A stretch of 7,763 nt of DNA. It comes from Bacteroidota bacterium (lineage in GTDB: Bacteria > Bacteroidota > Bacteroidia > Chitinophagales > Chitinophagaceae). How positions within the stretch are numbered: position 1 is the stretch's first letter; each line of letters opens with the position of its first letter. This document shows, piece after piece, positions 1 to 4,584 of the stretch. Location of the stretch: assembly GCA_023433265.1 (NCBI GenBank), contig JAEZDR010000013.1:1-7763 (forward strand), read 5' to 3'. A program made the translations under genes and the position numbers. The notes beneath the pieces were generated by a model. That model worked only from the letters and a program-made list of their open reading frames with translations. It did no database searches and was not told the DNA's origin.

Positions 1-71
1 ATGCTACGCAAAAAGCAGGAGTATTTTACCAATATCTTTGGGCGCTTAGCCCCCAATCTTTTCTTGGATGA
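1..71 (+). CDS. 3' end of an upstream gene (partial, unidentified)
   Basis: Reading from base 3, the frame is open from the window edge to a TGA at 69-71 and gives a 22-residue tail containing the segment VFYQYLWALSPQSFLG. The TGA overlaps the ATG of the next gene (68-70) in the classic ATGA arrangement of translationally coupled genes, which is the main reason to believe it is coding. The fragment is too short to assign a family. Frame 1 is also open, to a TAG at 103-105, and would overlap the next gene by 38 bases; I consider that less likely. If the assignment is right, the oxidoreductase that follows is the second or later gene of an operon whose promoter lies outside the window. Confidence 0.35.
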   Translation, partial: ATQKAGVFYQYLWALSPQSFLG

Positions 72-1129
72 AAGTAGACGTTTTGATTATCGGACAGGGA
101 ATTAGCGGTTCTTTTCTTGCCTGGAACCTGCTGAAACTTGGCGTTAGCGTTGTCGTAATAGATAGACCCGACCCCATGGCAGCGTCCAGGGTAGCGAGCG
201 GGGTGATTAATCCGGTAACCGGCCGTACAGTAGTAGCTACCTGGTTGATAGATGAACTCTTACCTTTTTGCCAGGCTGAATATAGCCAGCTAGGAGACGG
301 GTGGGGTAGGGAAGTTATTAGAGAATTACCGGTTACAGCTTTTGCCCATACAGAACAGATGCAACAAGCCTATGAAAAGAGAATAGCTGAAAGCTACCCT
401 TATGTGCACCCACTGGGGCAGCATGGTTTAGACGCCTTTTTTAACTTTACCGGGGCTTGTTATACAATTTCTCCTGCTTTCCTGGTTGATATACATGCTA
501 CCTTACAGATTACCGGTAAGACTATCCGTGAGAAAGGGCAACTCCGTGAGGAAAGCTTCAATTTAGATGAATTAGTCGTTTCAGAAAATAAGGTGGGCTA
601 CAAAGATTGCGAGGCCGACAGGGTGGTATTTTGTAACGGCACAGCCACATTCGACTATCCTTTCTGGAAGAACATACCCTATACTTCCAATAAAGGCGAG
701 GCGCTCCTCGTTTCCATCCCCGGTTTATCTGCGAACCAGTTGTATAAGTTTGGGCATTTAACACTCGTGCCCTGGCAGGAGGGCACCTGGTGGGTAGGCT
801 CAAGTTTTGAAAGGGATTTTAAAGATGTTTTTCCTTCCGAAAGTTTCCGCCGTAGCACAGAGAACTGGTTGGGTATGCATTTGAAATTGCCGTTCCAGGT
901 GCTTGATCGCCTTGCCGGTATCCGGCCTTCATCCATAGAGCGAAGGCCTTTTGTGGGCTGGCATCCTGCGCAGGAAAATGTGGGTATATTAAATGGAATG
1001 GGTACCAAGGGCTGCAGTCTTGCTCCCTGGTTTGCAGCCCAACTGTCAAACAACATTGTTAACGGCAGACCCATCGATCCATTGGCAGACGTAAGGCGAT
1101 TCTCGAGGATTATGCTATCAGGTGCTTAA
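68..1129 (+). CDS. FAD-dependent oxidoreductase, DAO family, resembling the MnmC oxidase domain
   Basis: This 353-residue protein begins with a Rossmann FAD-binding motif, GQGISG at residues 9-14, followed by a hydrophobic strand ending in an acidic residue (VVVID, 28-32) that would bind the ribose of FAD. A conserved ASGVINP segment (43-49) follows, where DAO-family enzymes contact the flavin. VVFCNG (186-191) is the second dinucleotide-side strand. The C-terminal part has GIRPSSIERRPFVG (284-297) and GMGTKGCSLAPW (310-321). By memory-based comparison these match the MnmC C-terminal segments of the type GVRCATRDHLPMVG and GSRGLCSAPL. MnmC's oxidase domain removes the carboxymethyl group of cmnm5(s2)U34 in tRNA. 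The methyltransferase half is absent, so a stand-alone oxidase is inferred; a glycine-oxidase or other amine-oxidase role is the alternative. The start is supported by the ATGA overlap with the upstream frame and by the FAD motif directly after it. No signal peptide; cytoplasmic. Family certain, substrate not. Confidence 0.9.
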   Translation: MKVDVLIIGQGISGSFLAWNLLKLGVSVVVIDRPDPMAASRVASGVINPVTGRTVVATWLIDELLPFCQAEYSQLGDGWGREVIRELPVTAFAHTEQMQQAYEKRIAESYPYVHPLGQHGLDAFFNFTGACYTISPAFLVDIHATLQITGKTIREKGQLREESFNLDELVVSENKVGYKDCEADRVVFCNGTATFDYPFWKNIPYTSNKGEALLVSIPGLSANQLYKFGHLTLVPWQEGTWWVGSSFERDFKDVFPSESFRRSTENWLGMHLKLPFQVLDRLAGIRPSSIERRPFVGWHPAQENVGILNGMGTKGCSLAPWFAAQLSNNIVNGRPIDPLADVRRFSRIMLSGA

Positions 1130-1887
1130 TAGCGTTCGTACTTTAAGATAAAGGAGTCCGGGGCAATGCAGCCCGTTCCTGACTTTTCCTCCAACATTTT
1201 CCGGCGGTTGAAAGTATACCTCACTTCTGCAGTGCAACCTGCATCGTTTGTATAGGTTGCCAAAGCCCTACGGCGCTTTTGTTTTTTCTTGTCATAACTG
1301 TATGTGCCAGTTATATCTGTCCATTCTTCGCCTTCATTTACTGTACTCGTTACCATCTTTGACGGACGGCCGGAGAGATCTGTGTATAAAACGATCGTCC
1401 TGATTAATTTTCCTTCTGCAAAATACTTGGTCGATTCTTCTCGTTCATCACTGTATGTATAGCTCACCTGTTTGTCTACCATCCCATTCGTGTCAACCGT
1501 AATTTTCATCCATAGTTTTCCATCGGGGTGGTAGAGGTAGTCTGTCCTCGTTTCAGAAGCAATTGCTCCGGAGCCAAAGACAATCGGTTTTACATCAACA
1601 TAGCTTTCCTCCACCTTCGCCACCTCTGCCCTGATTCTTCCTAAGCTATCATAATGATAAATTGTGTTTAGCACAATGGCCCCACTTCTGTCCTTTTGTT
1701 CTGCGTACAGCAATCTCCCTTCCCGGTCAAAATTAAACGTAACTACCGGTGCTTTCGGATCACCGGGCACCTTAGTAATCTTCTTTATCCGGTTTTTCTT
1801 AACCATGGCAGCCTCTGGAACAACGTCCCATTGCGCTTGAATAGGGTAAACGATATAGCAAGAGATAAAGATTAAAAGGAATCGCAT
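1126..1887 (-). CDS. secreted protein with YD/RHS-like repeats, function unknown
   Basis: The 253-residue product starts with an N-terminal signal peptide: MRF, a hydrophobic core to about residue 14, and a likely cleavage after A18 (PIQA/QW). There is no lipobox, so export to the periplasm or beyond is expected. The mature part is built from short beta-hairpin units of the pattern aromatic-x-aromatic/Asp...G+L...: FNFDREGRLLYAE (51-63), YHYDSLGRIRAE (77-88), YLYHPDGKLWMK (117-128), YTYSDEREE (143-151), YFAEGKLIRT (155-164), YSYDKKKQ (196-203) and YTFNRRKMLEE (224-234). This is the look of YD repeats found in RHS proteins and in many Bacteroidota surface proteins. There is no RHS core, DPxGL-type autoprotease motif or toxin domain, so it is not a polymorphic toxin. 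Two cysteines (C218, C240) near the C-terminus could form a disulphide. Its stop codon overlaps the stop of the convergent oxidoreductase gene. Reaction or partner unknown. Confidence 0.8.
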   Translation of the reverse strand: MRFLLIFISCYIVYPIQAQWDVVPEAAMVKKNRIKKITKVPGDPKAPVVTFNFDREGRLLYAEQKDRSGAIVLNTIYHYDSLGRIRAEVAKVEESYVDVKPIVFGSGAIASETRTDYLYHPDGKLWMKITVDTNGMVDKQVSYTYSDEREESTKYFAEGKLIRTIVLYTDLSGRPSKMVTSTVNEGEEWTDITGTYSYDKKKQKRRRALATYTNDAGCTAEVRYTFNRRKMLEEKSGTGCIAPDSFILKYERY

Positions 1888-2058
1888 CAGTTAAAGATAT
1901 TACAGGAATACATTCATTAGTCATAAAGATCTACTAATAGAATAACGTTCCTCTGGTGATGGATTTTAACCAACAATGTAAAAGCATATTGAGGAATTAA
2001 GTTGAATGCAATAGTTGTTCGGCTTAAAAGTTGAGCCTCTCAACAAAACACGCCATCT
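1888..2058. other. divergent intergenic region between the YD-repeat gene and the acidic-protein gene
   Basis: This 171-bp AT-rich gap must hold the promoters of both flanking genes. On the plus strand the best Bacteroidota-type candidate is TTG at 1989-1991, then 20 bases, then TAGTTGTT at 2012-2019. It matches only four of the six fixed positions of TAnnTTTG, so it is a weak call. On the minus strand I see only TATCTTTA close to the start codon of the YD-repeat gene, without a matching -33 element. A small hairpin sits at 2030-2044. No open frame of note. Confidence 0.4.
2030..2044 (+). promoter_or_regulatory. 6-bp inverted repeat (possible 5'-UTR hairpin) before the acidic-protein gene
   Basis: GTTGAG (2030-2035), loop CCT, CTCAAC (2039-2044) is a perfect 6-bp inverted repeat that ends 14 bases before the ATG at 2059. 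It has no following T-run, so it is not a terminator. It could be a 5'-UTR stem that affects translation or mRNA stability, or a small operator. A 6-bp repeat can arise by chance, so this is tentative. Confidence 0.3.
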
Positions 2059-2388
2059 ATGAGCAAGACAAAACACAAAAACACGATTGATACGCAGGCA
2101 GAAAACCTGGATAACGAGTTTATAAAAGGCAATGGCTTAATTGGGACTGATCTCATAACCAGCGAACAGGTAGCAGACGACCTTAACTCGACGGCCGAGG
2201 ATGAAGAAGATGATGTGGATGATGAAGACCTCGACGAAGAAGATGCAGATATGGAGGATGATGAATTAGAGGATGATGACCTGGAGGACGATGAAGTCGC
2301 TGACGAGGACGTTGAGCCTGAAGATATTGATGAAGAAGACTTGTTGATTGACGAGGATGACGATGAAGATGACGACGATGTAGCGTAA
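2059..2388 (+). CDS. hyperacidic Asp/Glu-rich small protein, function unknown
   Basis: The 109-residue protein has two parts. Residues 1-45 are of ordinary composition, with a lysine-bearing N-terminus (K3, K5, K7, K23). Residues 47-107 contain 47 Asp or Glu in 61 positions and no Lys or Arg, in a loose repeat of the type (D/E)DDxL: EDDEL, EDDDL, EDDEV. There is no signal peptide, membrane segment or recognised fold, and the acidic tail should be disordered. The tail resembles those of RNA-polymerase delta subunits, histone chaperones and DNA mimics, but the winged-helix domain of RpoE-delta is missing, so none of those names can be applied. The gene is single, with an upstream hairpin and a strong terminator 11 bases after the stop. 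There is no Shine-Dalgarno sequence before the ATG. The opposite-strand frame over this region is rich in His, Arg and Pro and is just the mirror of the acidic codons. Confidence 0.75.
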   Translation: MSKTKHKNTIDTQAENLDNEFIKGNGLIGTDLITSEQVADDLNSTAEDEEDDVDDEDLDEEDADMEDDELEDDDLEDDEVADEDVEPEDIDEEDLLIDEDDDEDDDDVA

Positions 2389-2398
2389 GGGAACGCAT

Positions 2399-2429
2399 AA
2401 AAAAAAGCCGCCTGACAGGCGGCTTTTTT
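2399..2429. terminator. bidirectional intrinsic terminator
   Basis: An 8-base A-run (2399-2406) is followed by GCCGCCT (2407-2413), loop GAC, AGGCGGC (2417-2423), and then six T (2424-2429). The GC-rich 7-bp stem is extended by A-T pairing and flanked by A and T tracts, so it can end transcription from both sides. It lies 11 bases after the stop of the acidic-protein gene and 13 bases beyond the stop of the minus-strand gene at 2443-2766, and fits as the shared terminator of these convergent genes. Confidence 0.92.
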
Positions 2430-2442
2430 CTTCGGGAATATT

Positions 2443-2766
2443 CTAGGCAGGCTGCTCTTCGAAAGCTGTTTCTATCGCAGCGCCAATCGCCTGTATGGTA
2501 GGAGAGCAACTATTATGGTGGGCCTCCAGCCATACACAATGGTCATTATTCTCTGATTCGTTTCGCATAAGGATTAACTGCTCCTCGTAACATAGAGATT
2601 CGGCATTTGGAGCATCGCACTTTAAGTTTAACACCTGGTACTGTACCGGTGTGGTGGTGCTTACCTTTTTTACCTCAGCCTCGTAGTTTCCTGAAGGTAA
2701 GTTCAACTCCTCGTCAAATTCCTTTTCAGATATTGTAAACCTTATATTCAGTGTTTGTGATTCCAT
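2443..2766 (-). CDS. hypothetical protein, 107 residues, Cys/His-containing
   Basis: I do not recognise this protein. It is acidic overall, has no signal peptide or membrane segment, and is probably cytoplasmic. The N-terminal half (residues 5-35) looks like beta strands (LNIRFTI, NYEAEVKKV). The C-terminal end (89-104) is probably an amphipathic helix. It has four cysteines and several histidines in the middle, C50, C59, H76, C77, H83, H84 and C87, with the spacings C-x8-C and C-x9-C. These could bind a metal, but the spacing is not that of a known zinc ribbon. The gene is supported by its length, its balanced amino-acid composition and its placement: the stop lies just before the shared terminator. 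The start at 2766 is the first ATG after an AT-rich spacer; there is no clear Shine-Dalgarno sequence. Confidence 0.7.
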   Translation of the reverse strand: MESQTLNIRFTISEKEFDEELNLPSGNYEAEVKKVSTTTPVQYQVLNLKCDAPNAESLCYEEQLILMRNESENNDHCVWLEAHHNSCSPTIQAIGAAIETAFEEQPA

Positions 2767-2872
2767 AACAAATTATTGAATGTTAACAGCTTAATAAAAG
2801 ACAATTTACATGCCACTGAATGTAGCAGGAGGGGAATGGTATTTGAATTTTACTTATCCTAAATAAGTAATC
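2767..2872. other. intergenic spacer with an SD-like purine tract and a mini-ORF
   Basis: This AT-rich spacer separates two divergent small genes. AGGAGGGG at 2827-2834 is a Shine-Dalgarno-like tract, unusual in a window where the other genes lack one. It is followed directly by an ATG (2836-2838) that opens an eight-codon frame, MVFEFYLS, ending with TAA at 2860-2862. The core AGGAGG lies only 3 bases from this ATG, tighter than usual. No clear TAnnTTTG promoter is seen on either strand. Confidence 0.35.
2850..2870 (+). promoter_or_regulatory. 8-bp perfect inverted repeat just before the small membrane-protein gene
   Basis: TTACTTAT (2850-2857), loop CCTAA, ATAAGTAA (2863-2870) is a perfect 8-bp inverted repeat ending 2 bases before the ATG at 2873. 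Its arms are AT-rich, so the hairpin would be weak. It may act as an operator for a dimeric regulator or as a translational hairpin. The stop codon of the eight-codon frame upstream (2860-2862) falls in its loop. Confidence 0.4.
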
Positions 2873-2971
2873 ATGTTACCAATCATACTAATTATAGTCC
2901 TTATTCTTGTAGCCTATTATATCATCAGCATGATTCGAGACAAAGAACATGGCAATACTCCCTATAAATAA
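2873..2971 (+). CDS. small single-pass membrane protein, 32 residues
   Basis: The frame encodes 32 residues and is bounded by an ATG at 2873 and a TAA at 2969-2971. Residues 2-21 form one uninterrupted hydrophobic span (LPIILIIVLILVAYYIISMI), followed by a charged hydrophilic tail, RDKEHGNTPYK (22-32). That is the typical build of a small inner-membrane protein with its C-terminus in the cytoplasm by the positive-inside rule. It fits exactly into the gap between its divergent neighbour and the convergent sucB, whose stop lies 10 bases further on. Against it, AT-rich DNA with T in second codon positions readily yields hydrophobic stretches by chance, and no promoter is evident. Function unknown. 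Confidence 0.5.
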   Translation: MLPIILIIVLILVAYYIISMIRDKEHGNTPYK

Positions 2972-2981
2972 ACCCGCCATC

Positions 2982-4538
2982 TTAAAGCTCAAGGAGTGTC
3001 TTAACAGGGTCTTTTCCTATAAGTAGCTGTTCGGGATTTTCCAACAATTCCTTAACACGTACCAGGAAGCTAACGCTTTCTCGTCCATCAACAATTCTGT
3101 GGTCGTAGCTCAAGGCCAGGTACATCATTGGGCGTGCAACAATTTGCCCGTTCATTACCATTGGCCGCTCCTGTATTTTGTGCATGCCAAGGATGGCACT
3201 CTGCGGTATGTTAATGATAGGTGTGCTCATTAAACTGCCAAACACGCCACCGTTGGTTATGGTAAAGGTTCCGCCCTGGAGGTCCTCTGTTGTAAGCTTA
3301 CTGTCTCTTGCTTTTCCGGCAAGCTCCATCACCTTCATTTCAATTTCATGCATGGCAAGGCTTTCCACGTTGCGGATTACGGGTACAGTAAGCCCACGCG
3401 GAGTGCTCACTGCGATACTGATGTCGGCATAGTCGTGGTAAACCAGTTCATCTCCGTCTATATATGCGTTTACGGCAGGCCATTCGTTTAACGCAATGGC
3501 ACAGGCTTTAGCAAAAAAGCTCATAAAGCCCAGCCCTATATTGTATTTCTTTTGAAAAGCTTCTTTGTACTTTTTTCTTATATCCATCACCTCCGTCATG
3601 TCCACTTCGTTGAAGGTGGTTAACATGGCTGTGGTGTTCTTTGCTTCTACCAGGCGGCGGCTAATTGTCTTGCGCAGGTTGCTCATTCTTTCTCTGCGTT
3701 CATTCCTTCCAAAAAGTTCCTGCCCTTCAAAGGCTTTCTTTCCCGGGCTTGACATGGCCTGCAACACATCCAGCTTCATGATTTTACCTTGTGAACCCGA
3801 AGGCTTTATTTGTGCCGGGTCTACCTTTTTATCAGCAATCATGGCAGCCGCAACAGGCGAAGCTTTTACATCATTTGCAATGGAAGTTACGGGGGCAGAG
3901 GAAGCCTGCTTTGCTTCTCCGGTCGCGGGCTTGTCCTTAACCGTTTCTGCAGCCACAGCTACGTCTGAATCAATCTTAGCTATCAGTTGTCCTATTTTTA
4001 GTGTATCGCCTTCTTTTGCCTGTTGCATCAGCTTGCCAGACTCTTCGGCATTGATTTCAAAAGTTGCCTTTTCGCTTTCAAGTTCAGCGATTACTTCATC
4101 ACGGTTTACAAGGTCTCCGTCTTTTCTCAGCCACTTTAAAAGGGTTACTTCAGTAATTGATTCACCAATCGTTGGCACTTTCATATCGATAACACCCTTA
4201 CCCACCGCCTTAGCAGGGGAGTTAGCCTGGGCTGCTGCTGTATTTTCTTTAGGCTGCGATGCGGGGGGCTTTGCCTCTTCCTGCTTTGAGGAAGATGCGG
4301 GCTTCGCAGTTTCGTCTACCTGAGCAAGTACAGCTCCTATTGCGAGGCTATCGCCTTCTTTTACTTTCGTTTTCAATATGCCGGCAGCTTCTGCATTCAC
4401 TTCAAAGGTTGCTTTTTCACTTTCCAATTCTGCAATCACCTCATCTCTCTGTACATAGTCGCCATCTTTTTTCACCCATTTCAATAAGGTTACTTCATTA
4501 ATTGATTCGCCTACTGTTGGAACTTTAATGTCAATCAT
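2982..4538 (-). CDS. sucB: dihydrolipoyllysine-residue succinyltransferase, E2 of 2-oxoglutarate dehydrogenase, two lipoyl domains
   Basis: This E2 core transfers the succinyl group made by SucA from its lipoyl arm to CoA, giving succinyl-CoA. The 518 residues show lipoyl domain 1 (about 1-76, lipoyl-lysine K42 in ESEKAT), an Ala/Pro/Lys linker, lipoyl domain 2 (117-191, K157 in ESEKAT), a second linker, and a subunit-binding domain (about 226-262, SPVAAAMIADKKVDP). The catalytic acyltransferase domain (about 280-515) has ERMSNLRKTISRRL, the TTFNEVDM signature characteristic of succinyltransferases, and the active-site HRIVDG with H480 and D484. Most SucB proteins, such as the roughly 400-residue one of Escherichia coli, have a single lipoyl domain; the second accounts for the extra length. 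The start codon is fixed by the lipoyl fold beginning at residue 2. It lies 46 bases downstream of sucA with no terminator between, so co-transcription is expected. No clear terminator follows it. Confidence 0.96.
   Translation of the reverse strand: MIDIKVPTVGESINEVTLLKWVKKDGDYVQRDEVIAELESEKATFEVNAEAAGILKTKVKEGDSLAIGAVLAQVDETAKPASSSKQEEAKPPASQPKENTAAAQANSPAKAVGKGVIDMKVPTIGESITEVTLLKWLRKDGDLVNRDEVIAELESEKATFEINAEESGKLMQQAKEGDTLKIGQLIAKIDSDVAVAAETVKDKPATGEAKQASSAPVTSIANDVKASPVAAAMIADKKVDPAQIKPSGSQGKIMKLDVLQAMSSPGKKAFEGQELFGRNERRERMSNLRKTISRRLVEAKNTTAMLTTFNEVDMTEVMDIRKKYKEAFQKKYNIGLGFMSFFAKACAIALNEWPAVNAYIDGDELVYHDYADISIAVSTPRGLTVPVIRNVESLAMHEIEMKVMELAGKARDSKLTTEDLQGGTFTITNGGVFGSLMSTPIINIPQSAILGMHKIQERPMVMNGQIVARPMMYLALSYDHRIVDGRESVSFLVRVKELLENPEQLLIGKDPVKTLLEL
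3966..4190 (-). repeat. second copy of an internal lipoyl-domain duplication in sucB
   Basis: This segment encodes residues 117-191 of SucB. By hand alignment it is identical to the first lipoyl domain (coded by about 4311-4538) at 52 of 74 positions, and the stretch RDEVIAELESEKATFE is unbroken in both. The DNA differs at many synonymous positions, so this is an old, selected duplication and not a recent or artefactual one. Confidence 0.9.
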
Positions 4539-4584
4539 AATGCTGCTCTCTATGTTTTGTCTGCTCTTGGTTAATATTGTGCTG

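Noticed and set aside
1..105. Frame-1 open frame starting with ATG at base 1
   Set aside because: It would overlap the oxidoreductase by 38 bases; the frame-3 reading ending in ATGA is a more natural gene junction.
679..1074. Minus-strand open frame of 131 codons inside the FAD oxidoreductase
   Set aside because: Shadow of a gene with clear FAD motifs on the other strand; no motifs of its own.
2183..2509. Minus-strand open frame of 108 codons opposite the acidic-protein gene
   Set aside because: Its His/Arg/Pro/Leu runs are the complement of GAT/GAA/GAC codons, and it crosses the terminator hairpin and the next gene.
3565..4323. Plus-strand open frame of 252 codons inside sucB
   Set aside because: It lies wholly antisense to sucB, which has full domain conservation, and its Ser/Leu/Ala-rich translation has no motifs; it is a mirror frame of the lipoyl and linker codons.
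3966..4538. Assembly artefact duplicating the start of sucB
   Set aside because: The two lipoyl domains differ at 22 of 74 residues and at many synonymous sites, and the intervening linker is of natural composition, so the duplication is genuine and old.
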